DNA of 64,000 nucleotides, from positions 2,666,001 through 2,730,000 of the forward strand of contig OZ251530.1 of the NCBI GenBank assembly GCA_965243095.1. The letters run 5' to 3'. The number at the start of each line of letters is the position of its first letter. Positions within the stretch are counted from its first letter, which is position 1. Below the pieces are notes generated by a model that did not search any database, had not been told where the DNA came from, and worked only from the letters and a program-made list of their open reading frames with translations. Below are positions 36,214-45,717 of the stretch, piece after piece. This stretch comes from VXYL01 sp965243095 (GTDB lineage Bacteria > Pseudomonadota > Gammaproteobacteria > Pseudomonadales > Azotimanducaceae). The translations under genes were made by a program, and so were the position numbers.

Positions 36214-39200
36214 CTAGTCCTCGCCGAAGCGCAGGCGCATGGAGACGCCGAAGATGCGCGGTTCGGTGAGGAAGTAGTTGCGGAAGAAGCCCGAGGTGTC
36301 CGAGGTCAGGTACTTGCCGGTGACGTTGTCGTCGTCGAGGATGTTGCGCACCCACGCGGTGAGCGTCCAGTTGCGGTTCTCGTACATGGCGGCGGCGTTG
36401 TGCTGCGACCACGAGTCGATCTCGTCGCCGACGCTGTTGAACTCGCGCGCGTAGGATTCGCTCTGCCAGTAGTAGTCCCAGCGGCCGGTGAGGGTGGCGC
36501 CGCCGTCCAGCGTCCATGTGTGCGCGAAGCCGACCTTGAAGGTGTGATCGGGCGCGTTCGGCAGCTGGTTGCCGTCCAGATCCGTCAGCAGGCCGTCCGA
36601 GGTCTCCACGCCCAGGGCGTTGAGGAAGTTGCGCGAGAAGTAGGCCGGAATGGCGACGCCGGCGGAGTTGGCCGGGTACAGCGTGCCGGGAACCGGAATC
36701 GTCGCGCCGTTTTGGATGGCGGCTTGCACCACGGCGGCGGTGATTTGCGATTCGCGGGCGATGAAGTTGACGCCGGTGACGGCGCCCGGGTCGATGTTGT
36801 TGAGCAGGATGTAGCTGGCGTCGCCGGCGGTGCGGTTCACCGGATCCAGCGACATCGAGCCATCGACCTCGCTCTGCAGATAGCCGTAGGAGAAGTCCAC
36901 GGCCAGCCCCGGGAACCGCTCCGGCCGCCACAGACCCTCCACCTCAAGCCCCATCAAATTGGCGTCCACGTTGTCGTTGATGGAACTGTTGTTGCGGATG
37001 CGCGTCACCTGCAGGCCGCCGTAGGTGTACAGGAAGCCGGCGGCGTTCAACTGCAGGCGGCCTTCCGCCAACGTGCCTTTCACGCCCACCTCGAAGGCGT
37101 CCACGGCTTCGGCGTTGAAGGTGAACGCCGAGGTGTCTTGGAACTCCGGCGGAATGGCCGGGTTGAAGCCGCCGGGCTTGTAGCCGCGGCTGTAGAAGCC
37201 GTACACCAAGGTGCCGTCGTCCAGGCGATAGTCGAAGCCGATGCGGCCGCTGGTCTCCGACCAGGAAGCCTCGGTCGGGCTGCCGGTGACGAACCGGGTT
37301 TCACCGAACGCAGGCACCGGCGGCACCGCGCCGGCGATGGCCACCAGCGCCGCCCGGCCGGCGGCGAGGCCGGGGTCGGTGGCCGCGGCGCCGGTCAACA
37401 GGCTGAGCACGGTGGCTTGGAACACCTCCGGCAGCCCGAGCCCGGCGATGGCCGCGGGAACCGCCGCCAGCGGCAACTGGCCGCTCGCGATCAGTTGCCC
37501 GATTTGGCTGGCGGCGCCGATGGCGGCGATGACGCCGATGGCCGCCGGCCCGTTCTGCGCGTACACGTCCGCCGCGCCGTTGTATTCGAGCATGCGGTTG
37601 GACGCTTGGCTAAGCCCGCTGGCGGTGCCGCCGGCGATGGCGGCCATTTCGGTGAACAAGCCGACGCGCAGCCAGAGCGGTTGCGTGCCGGTGATCAGGT
37701 TGCCGAGGGTGCCGTTCGCGTCGATGGAGTTGGCCAGCGCGCTGGTGTCGCTGGTGGACTTGTCGTCGCGGTTGAAACGCAAACCGCCGGTGAGCGTGAG
37801 ACGCTCGGAGACGTCGTAGTACAGCTCGCCGAACAGCGCCGTGCCCTCGGAGGCGGCACCACCGTCGGGATCGTTGGCGTTCATGAAAAAGCCCGGATAC
37901 AGCGCGCCCGGGAACACGCTGGGCGGAGCGATGGTGACCAAATCCAACGTGTTCGCCAGCACGTAGTAGCCGCCGTGGTTGCTGCCCTCGAAGGCGCTCG
38001 CGCCGATTTGGAAGTTGTACGGGCCGTCGAACAGCGTGCGCACTTTGGCCTCCACCGTCCAAAACTCGGATTCCGAATCGAGCTGGTCGTAGGCGAAGAT
38101 GCGGTTGGTGGCGACTCCAAGAATGCAGCCGCCGGAAACGCCGGCGGTGCCGCTTTGCAAATTGCACGGGCTGTCCTCCCGCCACTCGGCGCCGGCGCCG
38201 CCGGCGGGCGCGGAAACCGGCCAGGAGCCGGACGGGTTGCCCGCCGTTGGCCCCAGCGAAGCGTTCACGTCCATGCCGTAGTCCTGTTGCGACAGGTACT
38301 CGTTGTGGCGGCTCGCCCCCACCAGGCTGAGCGAATAGTTGGCGAAGTCGTACTCGGCGCCGAACGCGAGGATCTCCTCGTCCTGCTGGAATATCGGCTC
38401 GAAGTCCGTGTGCATCTGGCGGAAGCCGGTGATGGTCGGGCGGATGAAGTCGTAGCTGCCGGTGGCGGCGCCGAGGGGCTGCGCGCCGGCGAGCCCGGCG
38501 AAGATGCCGGCGGTGGTGGCGCCCAGATGCGGCGTTTCGAAGCCGAACTCGTCCGGCAGGCAGCCGGTGGTGGGCAGCGGATTGCGCACGCAAACCTGGT
38601 TGCTGATGCGCACCCGGTCGTCGTCCTCGTTGAACACGCTGTAGAGGAACCAAGCGCGCGCGTTGTCGTTGGGTTCCCATGCCAAAGTGGCGCGCAGGGA
38701 CAGGATGTCGCGGCCGTCCACGTCGTCGTCGATGCCGCCGGCCGGGCGGCCGTTGCTGTCCGTTTGGCCGTAGGCGAGGTTCTCCACATAGCCGTCGCGG
38801 CGCAACTGGAAGCCCGAAACGCGCGCCGCGAAGGTGTCACCGAGGGGCAGATTCACGGCGGTTTTCCAGCGTACATGGCCGTAGCTGCCGCCTTCCAGAT
38901 CCAAGAAGCCCTCGAAGGCGCCCATGCGCGGCTTGCGCGTGACGAAATTGATGACGCCGCCGGTGGCGTTGCGCCCGAACAGCGTGCCCTGCGGGCCGCG
39001 CAGCACTTCCACGCGCTCCATGTCGAAGAACTCGGTGGCGTTCAGGTTGTTCGGCACGGCGATCTCGTTCAAGTGCGCCGACACGCCGGGTTCGCCGGTG
39101 CGCCCGATCACCAAGTTGCCGATGCCGCGGATGCTGAAGCTGGAACCGCCGAAGTTGGTGGCGGTGAACGCCACGTTGGGCGCGTTGAGCTGCAAGTCGG

Positions 39201-39489
39201 ACGGCGTGATGACCTGCTTCTCCTCCAGCAGATCGCCGGTGAGCGCGGTGACGGCGACGGGCACGTCCTGCACGCTCTCCTCCACGCGCTGCGCGGTGAC
39301 GAGCACTTCCTCGATGGGGCCGGCGGCGGGCTCCTCCTGCTCCTCTTCGCCCGCGGCGGCGCCGGCCAAGGCGATTGCGACGGCGCTGGCAAACGCGCAT
39401 GCCGTTCGCGCGGCTTGCCGGTGGCGGTGCCGACCGCGCGCGGCGGCCAGCGTTTGTTCCCGAACTTCGGTGTTCGACTGTGCGCCCAT
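36214..39489 (-). CDS. TonB-dependent outer-membrane receptor
   Basis: 1091 residues. A leader of about 45 residues contains a signal peptide (ACAFASAVAIALAGAAAG); the plug starts at EEVLVTAQRVEESVQDVPVAV, continues with SIRGIGNLVIGRTGEPGVSA and VEVLRGPQGTLFGRNATGG, and the barrel ends in RIFGVSMRLRFGED with a terminal aromatic-containing strand. The plug belongs to the large group with R/KxPQGTLFGRNATGGVI, commonly taking siderophores, oligosaccharides or other organic nutrients; substrate not decidable. A strong ribosome site (GAGGAGAAGGGG) precedes ATG 39489. A possible -10 (TATAAT, minus strand, 39520-39525) lies about 30 bp upstream, without a clear -35. Confidence 0.93.
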   Translation of the reverse strand: MGAQSNTEVREQTLAAARGRHRHRQAARTACAFASAVAIALAGAAAGEEEQEEPAAGPIEEVLVTAQRVEESVQDVPVAVTALTGDLLEEKQVITPSDLQLNAPNVAFTATNFGGSSFSIRGIGNLVIGRTGEPGVSAHLNEIAVPNNLNATEFFDMERVEVLRGPQGTLFGRNATGGVINFVTRKPRMGAFEGFLDLEGGSYGHVRWKTAVNLPLGDTFAARVSGFQLRRDGYVENLAYGQTDSNGRPAGGIDDDVDGRDILSLRATLAWEPNDNARAWFLYSVFNEDDDRVRISNQVCVRNPLPTTGCLPDEFGFETPHLGATTAGIFAGLAGAQPLGAATGSYDFIRPTITGFRQMHTDFEPIFQQDEEILAFGAEYDFANYSLSLVGASRHNEYLSQQDYGMDVNASLGPTAGNPSGSWPVSAPAGGAGAEWREDSPCNLQSGTAGVSGGCILGVATNRIFAYDQLDSESEFWTVEAKVRTLFDGPYNFQIGASAFEGSNHGGYYVLANTLDLVTIAPPSVFPGALYPGFFMNANDPDGGAASEGTALFGELYYDVSERLTLTGGLRFNRDDKSTSDTSALANSIDANGTLGNLITGTQPLWLRVGLFTEMAAIAGGTASGLSQASNRMLEYNGAADVYAQNGPAAIGVIAAIGAASQIGQLIASGQLPLAAVPAAIAGLGLPEVFQATVLSLLTGAAATDPGLAAGRAALVAIAGAVPPVPAFGETRFVTGSPTEASWSETSGRIGFDYRLDDGTLVYGFYSRGYKPGGFNPAIPPEFQDTSAFTFNAEAVDAFEVGVKGTLAEGRLQLNAAGFLYTYGGLQVTRIRNNSSINDNVDANLMGLEVEGLWRPERFPGLAVDFSYGYLQSEVDGSMSLDPVNRTAGDASYILLNNIDPGAVTGVNFIARESQITAAVVQAAIQNGATIPVPGTLYPANSAGVAIPAYFSRNFLNALGVETSDGLLTDLDGNQLPNAPDHTFKVGFAHTWTLDGGATLTGRWDYYWQSESYAREFNSVGDEIDSWSQHNAAAMYENRNWTLTAWVRNILDDDNVTGKYLTSDTSGFFRNYFLTEPRIFGVSMRLRFGED

Positions 39490-39549
39490 GCCCCTTCTCC
39501 TCACGGTGTGCGTGCGCGGATTATACGCCCAACCCGTTACAATGCCGCC

Positions 39550-40863
39550 ATGCCGGAATCCGCGCCGAAAACCGCGCCGCAAGGTGCGCCGACACCGCTT
39601 TGCGCGGACACGGTGGTGGCCGTCATAGGCCTTGGCTACGTCGGCTTGCCCTTGGCGGTGGCGTTCGGCCGGGAGTTCGAGACGCGCGGCTTCGACGTCA
39701 ACGAACGCCGCGTCGACGAGCTCAAACAGGGCGTGGACGCCTCGGGCGAGTCGCCCGCCGAAACGCTTGCCGGCGCCCCCCGGCTGCGGTTCACAGCGCG
39801 GGCGGAAGATCTGCGCGGCGCCGACGTGTTTCTGATCGCGGTGCCGACGCCGGTGGATGAGCGCAAACGCCCGGATCTGCAGGCGTTGCGCGAAGCGAGC
39901 CGCGTAGTGGGCGGTTTGATCCAGCCGGGCGCGGTGGTGATCGTGGAATCGACCGTGTTCCCCGGCGCCACCGAGGAGGTGTGCGTGCCGCTGTTGGAGG
40001 CGGCGTCCGGGCTGCGCTGCGGCGATGGCTTCTTCGTTGGCTACAGCCCCGAGCGCATCAACCCGGGCGACAAGCGCCACGGTTTCGCCGACGTGGTGAA
40101 AGTGACGGCCGGCTCGACGCCGGCGACGGCGGAGTTCGTCGATGCGCTGTACGCGCGGGTGGTGCCGGCGGGCACCCACCGCGCCCCGGACATCCGCACC
40201 GCCGAGGCGGCCAAGGCCATCGAGAACGTGCAACGCGACCTCAACATCGCGCTGGTGAACGAGTTCGCCATGATCTTCGACCGGCTGGGGCTGGACACCG
40301 AAGCCGTGCTGCGCGCCGCCGGCAGCAAGTGGAACTTCCACGACTTCCAACCCGGACTGGTCGGTGGCCATTGCATCGGCGTGGACCCGTACTACCTCGC
40401 CAGCAAGGCGCAGGCAGCGGGCTGCGAGCCGGAGTTGATGTTGGCCGGTCGGCGCGTGAACGACCGCATGGCGGCCTACGTCGCGGAGCGGGTGCTGCGT
40501 TCGATGGCGACCGCCGGCATCGATTCGGCCGGCGCGCGCGTGCTGGTCTTGGGCCTCGCCTACAAGGAGAACTGCGCGGACGTGCGCAACACCAAGGTGG
40601 CGGACTTGTTGGCGGCGTTGCGCGCCGAGTGCGCCTGCGTGGACGTGTTCGATCCGTGCGTGTCCACGGCCGCTGGCGCGGACTACGGCTTGATCGAAGC
40701 GCCGTCCAAAGGCGCGTACGACGCGGTGGTGCTGGCCGTGGCGCACGATTGCTTCCGCCGCCTCGGCGTGGCGCACATTCGCGCCTTCGGCAAACGCGAT
40801 GCCAGCGTCGTATTCGACGTGAAACGCCTGCTGCCGGCGGCGGCGGTGGACGGCCGCCTGTAG
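39550..40863 (+). CDS. nucleotide-sugar 6-dehydrogenase (UDP-N-acetylhexosamine type, TviB/WbpA-like)
   Basis: 437 residues; oxidises C6 of a UDP-hexose or UDP-N-acetylhexosamine to the uronic acid with two NAD+. Rossmann motif AVIGLGYVGLPLAVAFG, AVPTPVDERKRPDL, VESTVFPGATEEVCVP, YSPERINPGD and the catalytic Cys in GLVGGHCIGVDPYYL are present. The YSPERINPGD plus FGREFETRGFDVN pattern is closer to TviB/WbpA than to UDP-glucose dehydrogenase. First of three co-oriented sugar genes, so the product probably feeds the epimerase encoded 27 bp downstream, for surface polysaccharide. Confidence 0.88.
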   Translation: MPESAPKTAPQGAPTPLCADTVVAVIGLGYVGLPLAVAFGREFETRGFDVNERRVDELKQGVDASGESPAETLAGAPRLRFTARAEDLRGADVFLIAVPTPVDERKRPDLQALREASRVVGGLIQPGAVVIVESTVFPGATEEVCVPLLEAASGLRCGDGFFVGYSPERINPGDKRHGFADVVKVTAGSTPATAEFVDALYARVVPAGTHRAPDIRTAEAAKAIENVQRDLNIALVNEFAMIFDRLGLDTEAVLRAAGSKWNFHDFQPGLVGGHCIGVDPYYLASKAQAAGCEPELMLAGRRVNDRMAAYVAERVLRSMATAGIDSAGARVLVLGLAYKENCADVRNTKVADLLAALRAECACVDVFDPCVSTAAGADYGLIEAPSKGAYDAVVLAVAHDCFRRLGVAHIRAFGKRDASVVFDVKRLLPAAAVDGRL

Positions 40864-40890
40864 CACCGACGGCGTGAGGGAGGAATCGAC

Positions 40891-41919
40891 GTGACAGTTC
40901 TTGTCACCGGTGTGGCCGGCTTCATCGGCGCCGCGGTGGCCGCTCGGCTGCTCGATCGCGGCGATCGCGTGGTCGGCATCGACAACCTGAGCGCCTACTA
41001 CGATCCGGCGCTCAAACAGGTGCGCCTCGAGCGCTTGCAAAACCGCGACGGTTTCGCGTTCGAGAAACTCGATCTAGCCGACGAAGCTGCCGCTAGCGCC
41101 GCGTTCCGCCGCCATCGGCCGGCGCGCGTCGTGCATTTGGCCGCGCAAGCCGGCGTTCGCCACTCGCTGACGGCGCCGCGCGAATACGTGGACGCCAACG
41201 TCGCCGGTTCCCTGACCGTGCTGCAAGCCGCGCGCGAGCTGCACCTCGAACACCTGGTGTACGCCTCCACCAGCGCCGTGTACGGCGCCAACACCGGCAT
41301 GCCGTTCTCCGCTTCGGACACCACGGACCACCCGCTTTCCGTATACGCGGCCAGCAAGAAGGCCGGCGAACTCATGGCGCACGCCTACGCCTACCTCTTC
41401 GGCTTCCCCATCACCGGCCTGCGTTTCTTCACCGTGTACGGGCCCTGGGGCCGCCCGGACATGGCGTTGTTCGTGTTCGCGCGCAAGATTCTCGCCGGCG
41501 AGCCCATCGACGTCTTCAACCGCGGCCGGCACCAGCGCGACTTCACCTATGTGGACGACGTCGTCGAAGGCGTGCTGCGCGTGCTCGACCGGCCGGCCGT
41601 GCAGAATCCGGCGTGGAATGGCCGTCGGCCCGACCCCGCCACCTCCGCCGCCCCCCACCGCATCTACAACATCGGCGGCGGCAACCCGGTGGAACTCGGG
41701 CGCTTCATCGAGCTCATCGAGGAGAACCTCGGCCGCCGCGCCAAGAAGAACCTCCTGCCGTTGCAAGCCGGCGACGTGCCGGCCACCGCCGCCGACATCG
41801 GCCCATTGGCGGCGGATTTCGATTACCGGCCGGCCACGCCCATTGAGGTGGGCGTCGCCCGCGCCATCGCTTGGTACAAGGACTACTACGGCGTGGGCGA
41901 AGGCGTGGCGTCGCCATGA
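40891..41919 (+). CDS. UDP-uronate 4-epimerase-like SDR protein
   Basis: 342 residues of the extended SDR fold. NAD motif VTGVAGFIGAAVA at the N-terminus, catalytic YAASKKAGE and RFFTVYGPWGRPDMALF (the GPWGRPDMA string is typical of UDP-glucuronate 4-epimerases). Start is GTG 40891 with GAGGGAGGA 6 nt upstream. Context after a UDP-N-acetylhexosamine-type dehydrogenase leaves open whether it acts on UDP-glucuronate or the N-acetylated form. Its stop overlaps the next epimerase start (ATGA). Confidence 0.88.
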   Translation: MTVLVTGVAGFIGAAVAARLLDRGDRVVGIDNLSAYYDPALKQVRLERLQNRDGFAFEKLDLADEAAASAAFRRHRPARVVHLAAQAGVRHSLTAPREYVDANVAGSLTVLQAARELHLEHLVYASTSAVYGANTGMPFSASDTTDHPLSVYAASKKAGELMAHAYAYLFGFPITGLRFFTVYGPWGRPDMALFVFARKILAGEPIDVFNRGRHQRDFTYVDDVVEGVLRVLDRPAVQNPAWNGRRPDPATSAAPHRIYNIGGGNPVELGRFIELIEENLGRRAKKNLLPLQAGDVPATAADIGPLAADFDYRPATPIEVGVARAIAWYKDYYGVGEGVASP

Positions 41920-42932
41920 GGGTGCTCGTCACCGGCGGCGCCGGCTACATCGGCAGCCACACCGCCGTTGCGCTCATTGAGGCGGGACACGAGATCACGC
42001 TGCTGGACAATCTCAGCAACTCCTCCGAGCGCGCAGTGGAAGCGCTGCGTGGGTTGACCGGGCGCGACATCGCGTTCGAGCGAGGCGACATCGGAGACGC
42101 CGCGTTCTTGGGCCGCGTGTTCGCGGAGGGAGCTTTCGACGCCGTCGTTCACTTCGCCGCGCTGAAGGCCGTGGGGGAGTCCGTCGCGCAACCGTTGCGC
42201 TATTACCAGAACAACGTCGGCGGCACCGCGTGCCTGTTGGAGAGCATGGCCGCCCACGGTGTGTACACCATCGTTTTCAGTTCGTCGGCCACGGTGTACG
42301 GCGATGCCACTACCACGCCCTTGAACGAAGAGTCTCCCCTCGCACCCACCAACCCCTATGGACGCACCAAATTGGTGGTCGAGAACATGCTGCGCGACCT
42401 GTACGCCGCACAACCGAACTGGGGCATCTCGATGCTGCGCTACTTCAATCCCATCGGCGCCCACCCCAGCGGCAGGATCGGCGAAGCGCCGCAGGACGTG
42501 CCCAACAATCTCCTGCCTTACGTTGCGCAGGTGGCGGTGGGCCGCCGCGCCGAGCTGCGGGTGTTTGGCGATGACTATCCCACCCCGGACGGCACCTGCA
42601 TCCGCGACTACGTTCACGTGATGGATTTGGCGCGCGGACACGTCAAAGCACTGGAGTATTTGGCCGAGACGCCGCGCCTGGCCGTCCACAACCTCGGCAC
42701 CGGGCAAGGCCACAGCGTGCTGGAGGTGCTGCGCGCGTTCGAGGCGGCGTACGGCCGGCCGGTGCCCTACCGCGTGGTCGATCGCCGCCCCGGCGACGTG
42801 CCGGTGTCCTTCGCGGACGTCTCCCGCGCCGCCGACGAGCTCGGCTGGAGCGCCACGCACGACCTAGCCCGCATGTGCGCGGACACCTGGCGCTGGCAAG
42901 CCGCCCATCCGCACGGCTACGATGCGCCGTAA
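41916..42932 (+). CDS. galE: UDP-glucose 4-epimerase
   Basis: 338 residues; interconverts UDP-glucose and UDP-galactose. VTGGAGYIGSHTAVAL (NAD site), FAALKAVGESV, SSSATVYG, catalytic Tyr/Lys in NPYGRTKLVVE, RYFNPIGAHPSG and GTCIRDYVHVMDLARGH match GalE throughout. ATG overlaps the previous stop by 4 bp. Probably supplies precursors for the same surface polysaccharide. Confidence 0.95.
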   Translation: MRVLVTGGAGYIGSHTAVALIEAGHEITLLDNLSNSSERAVEALRGLTGRDIAFERGDIGDAAFLGRVFAEGAFDAVVHFAALKAVGESVAQPLRYYQNNVGGTACLLESMAAHGVYTIVFSSSATVYGDATTTPLNEESPLAPTNPYGRTKLVVENMLRDLYAAQPNWGISMLRYFNPIGAHPSGRIGEAPQDVPNNLLPYVAQVAVGRRAELRVFGDDYPTPDGTCIRDYVHVMDLARGHVKALEYLAETPRLAVHNLGTGQGHSVLEVLRAFEAAYGRPVPYRVVDRRPGDVPVSFADVSRAADELGWSATHDLARMCADTWRWQAAHPHGYDAP

Positions 42933-42965
42933 ACGCGACAGGGCAACAGGAGAAGCGCCAACAAT

Positions 42966-44357
42966 ATGAGCAATCCCGCCAAACCCAACATCCTCTTTCT
43001 GATGACCGATCAGCAGCGCGCCGACGCGCTCGGTTGCGCGCAGGATTGGCTGCACACCCCGGCGCTGGATCGCATCGCCGCCGAAGGCGTGCGTTTCACC
43101 CAGTGCGTCACCACCACGCCGGTTTGCGTTCCGGCGCGGGTGACGCTGGCCACCGGGCGCTATCCGCACAACAACGCGGTGTGGCAAAACATGGACTACA
43201 CGCTGCCGCCGGACGCCCCCACGTGGATGCGCGCCATCCGCGACTTGGGCTACCGCACCAGCCTCTTCGGCAAAACGCACCTGCACCCGCACCGCGGCGA
43301 CTTGCGCGAGCGCGCCCATCTGCTGCGCGCCTACGGCTTGGACGACGTGGACGAGATCGGCGGCCCGCGCGCCAGCGCGCGTGTGATGAGCCACATGACG
43401 GCTGCTTGGGAACACAAGGGCCTGCTCGAAGCCTACCGCGCCGACTACGCCGAGCGTTTCGCCAACAAGCCGCATGTGGCGCGCCCGTCCACGCTGCCGC
43501 TGGAAGACTACGCGGACGTGTACGTCGGCCAGCAAGCCAAGCGCTACTTGGAGAGCTACGGGCGCGAGCAACCGTGGTTCTGCTGGGTGAGCTTCGGCGG
43601 CCCCCACGAACCGTGGGACGCGCCGGAACCCTACGCCAGCCTCTACCGAGCGGAGGAAATGCCGCCGCCGGTGCCGCGCCCGGCGGCCGATCACCCGCGC
43701 CCGCAGGGCTGGCTCGACTATCACATGGAACACCGCAGCCCGAACCTCGAACCGGGCGACGTCGGCGCCATGCGCGCCAACTACGCCGGCAACGTCACTT
43801 TGATCGACGACCAGATCGGCCAGATCCTGCGCGTGATTGAGCAGCGCGGCGAACTCGACAACACCGTGATCGCCTTCACTTCGGACCACGGCGAGATGAA
43901 CGGCGATTGGGATCTGATCTACAAGGCGAACTTCCTCGATGGCGCGTTGCGCGTGCCGCTGATCGTGCGCACCCCGGCGACGGCGGCCGGCGATGGGCGC
44001 GGGCCCAGCGCCGTGCTGGCGGAGAACTGCGATGTCGGCCCCACGCTGGTCGAACTTGCCGGCGGCGAATTGGAACATCAGCAGTTCGCCCGTTCCCTGT
44101 GTCCCGTTTTGGCCGCGGCGGATGCGCCGCACCGGGACGACGCGTTGTCCGAGATTCGCGGCGAGTTCCTGCTGCTGACGAAGGATTGGAAGATGGCGCT
44201 GAACCGCGAGGGCGAGAGCTACCTGCTGTTCGACCGCCAAGCGGACGCGCTGGAGACGCGCAATCTGGCCGGCTTGCCGGAGTACCAAACGGTGGAAACG
44301 GAACTGCGTCTGACGCTGCTCGAACGCATCGCCAAGACGCAGCTCGAAGCACCGTAG
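42966..44357 (+). CDS. type I sulfatase (formylglycine-dependent)
   Basis: 463 residues. PNILFLMTDQQRADALG gives the metal-binding Asp; the CxPxR maturation motif is CVPAR at 54-58, so Cys54 should be converted to formylglycine. FGKTHLHPHRGDL and TSDHGEMNGDW supply the other active-site residues. No signal peptide is visible, so it appears cytoplasmic unless secreted another way. Substrate (sulfated sugar, lipid or choline sulfate) cannot be told. It follows galE by 33 bp and precedes the M28-like gene by 25 bp; no formylglycine-generating enzyme is in the window. Confidence 0.9.
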   Translation: MSNPAKPNILFLMTDQQRADALGCAQDWLHTPALDRIAAEGVRFTQCVTTTPVCVPARVTLATGRYPHNNAVWQNMDYTLPPDAPTWMRAIRDLGYRTSLFGKTHLHPHRGDLRERAHLLRAYGLDDVDEIGGPRASARVMSHMTAAWEHKGLLEAYRADYAERFANKPHVARPSTLPLEDYADVYVGQQAKRYLESYGREQPWFCWVSFGGPHEPWDAPEPYASLYRAEEMPPPVPRPAADHPRPQGWLDYHMEHRSPNLEPGDVGAMRANYAGNVTLIDDQIGQILRVIEQRGELDNTVIAFTSDHGEMNGDWDLIYKANFLDGALRVPLIVRTPATAAGDGRGPSAVLAENCDVGPTLVELAGGELEHQQFARSLCPVLAAADAPHRDDALSEIRGEFLLLTKDWKMALNREGESYLLFDRQADALETRNLAGLPEYQTVETELRLTLLERIAKTQLEAP

Positions 44358-44382
44358 CCGAGACCTTTCGAGAGCACTGAGC

Positions 44383-45525
44383 GTGGCTAATTCGCTGCAC
44401 GACAACATCGCCGCGGACATCCGCGCCTGGGACGACAGCGGCACACACCGCACCGGCACCGCCGGCGATCGCGAAGCCGGGGCATGGTTGGTGGAGTCGT
44501 GCGGCCAAGTCGGCGTTGCCGCGTCGTCAAGCGAGTTTCCCCTCCGCCGTTGGCTGCCTGGCCGCTGCGCCGTCGCGGTGGACGGGCGGGTCGCCGAAGG
44601 TTTGCCACTGTTCGATGGCGGCACCACGGCGGGGCAGGGCGTTGCCGTTCCGCTGGGCATGTTGCCCTGCGCTGGGGACCGCATCGGCGTAGGCGTGCTC
44701 GGCGGCGGCGACGACGCCATCAACCGGGCGCGGAAAGAAGGCGGCCACCCGGCCTTGATCGCCATCACCACGACCATTGCCCGCGTTCCCGGTCTTGCGC
44801 TGCAGAACGCCGATCGGTTCGCCACGCCGTTCGGCCCGCCGGTGCTGCAAGTGGCCAGCACGCACGAAGCGTGGCTGTGTGCCGCGGCAGCGCAAGGCAA
44901 GAAGGCCACGGTGCAGGCGCATGTGGACTTCGAGCCCGCCAAAGGCGTCAACGTCCAGGCGCGCATCGACGGCCTCGATTCGTCGTTGCCGCCGGTGGTG
45001 GTGATGACGCCGAAGAGCTCGTGGTGGACGTCCACGGCCGAGCGTGGCGGCGGCATCGCGCTTTGGCTGGCGTTGTTGCGCCGCTGCGCGGCTGAGCGGC
45101 CGAACCGGAACATGGTGTTCATCGCCACCAGCGGGCACGAGCTGGGCCACCTCGGTTTGCAGCACTTCCTGCGCCACAACGCCGAATTGGCCGCAAGCGT
45201 CCATGCCTGGATCCACCTCGGCGCCAACTTCGCGGCGAAGGAATCCCGGCTGCGCCTGCAAGCCGCGGACGACTCGCTCTTCGCGCTGGCGCGGCAAGCG
45301 CTGGCGGACGCCGCCCGCCCGCCGGCCGACGCCACGCCGGTGGGCCAGCGCCCGGGTGGTGAAGCGCGCAACATCCACGACCTCGGCGGCCGCTACGTCT
45401 CGTTCCTCGGCACCAACGCCTGGTTCCACCACGCGGACGACCGCTGGCCGGACACCGTCGACGTGGCGCAAACCGCTCGCGCGGCGCAAGCGCTTTTCAC
45501 CATTGCAGACGCGCTGGCGCGTTGA
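44383..45525 (+). CDS. M28-peptidase-like protein with altered metal site
   Basis: 380 residues, starting at GTG. Fold resembles M28 aminopeptidases: VVVMTPKSSWWTSTAERGGG aligns with the region that normally holds the HxD ligand and the bridging Asp, FIATSGHELGHLGLQHF aligns with the EExGLxGS segment, and FHHADDRWPDTVD with the last His ligand. The first His and the Asp are missing. HELGH at the EE position happens to be an HExxH zincin motif. It could be inactive, bind metal differently, or be an amidase-like relative. No signal peptide. Likely in one transcript with the sulfatase. Confidence 0.65.
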   Translation: MANSLHDNIAADIRAWDDSGTHRTGTAGDREAGAWLVESCGQVGVAASSSEFPLRRWLPGRCAVAVDGRVAEGLPLFDGGTTAGQGVAVPLGMLPCAGDRIGVGVLGGGDDAINRARKEGGHPALIAITTTIARVPGLALQNADRFATPFGPPVLQVASTHEAWLCAAAAQGKKATVQAHVDFEPAKGVNVQARIDGLDSSLPPVVVMTPKSSWWTSTAERGGGIALWLALLRRCAAERPNRNMVFIATSGHELGHLGLQHFLRHNAELAASVHAWIHLGANFAAKESRLRLQAADDSLFALARQALADAARPPADATPVGQRPGGEARNIHDLGGRYVSFLGTNAWFHHADDRWPDTVDVAQTARAAQALFTIADALAR

Positions 45526-45565
45526 CGGGTAAACGTCCGCCTCCACCCCGGATGGCAGCAGCGAC

Positions 45566-45645
45566 CCTGGGAGCGCGGGCGTCTCGCCCGCACTTTCGTT
45601 GACGGGTATTTCGCCCAATGCGGGCGAGACGCCCGCGCTCCCAGG
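45566..45645. repeat. perfect 27-bp inverted repeat with 26-bp loop
   Basis: Arms at 45566-45592 and 45619-45645 are exact reverse complements, beginning CCTGGGAGCGCGGGCGTC; each arm itself contains the inner palindrome GGGCG...CGCCC. It lies in the 192-bp space between the M28-like and DUF4175-like genes. Looks like a dispersed REP/MITE-type element; a shortened relative is at 14639-14661. It could also act as a transcript-end hairpin, but no T-run follows. Confidence 0.85.
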
Positions 45646-45717
45646 ACGTGGCTGCTGAACTAGACAAGGGAGACCGCGTTCAACTTGGTATGCTGACCGG
45701 GCGCACGGCGGAGGGCC

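Noticed and set aside
36400..40863. 1487-residue plus-strand open frame covering the TonB receptor and the sugar dehydrogenase
   Set aside because: Its first 3 kb are antisense to the TonB receptor, with Val/Ala/Gly-rich low-complexity translation typical of shadow frames in high-G+C DNA. Only the final part, from 39550, is a real gene.
45593..45618. rho-independent terminator at the 27-bp inverted repeat
   Set aside because: Neither arm is followed by a T-run on either strand, and the 26-nt loop is too long for a typical terminator.
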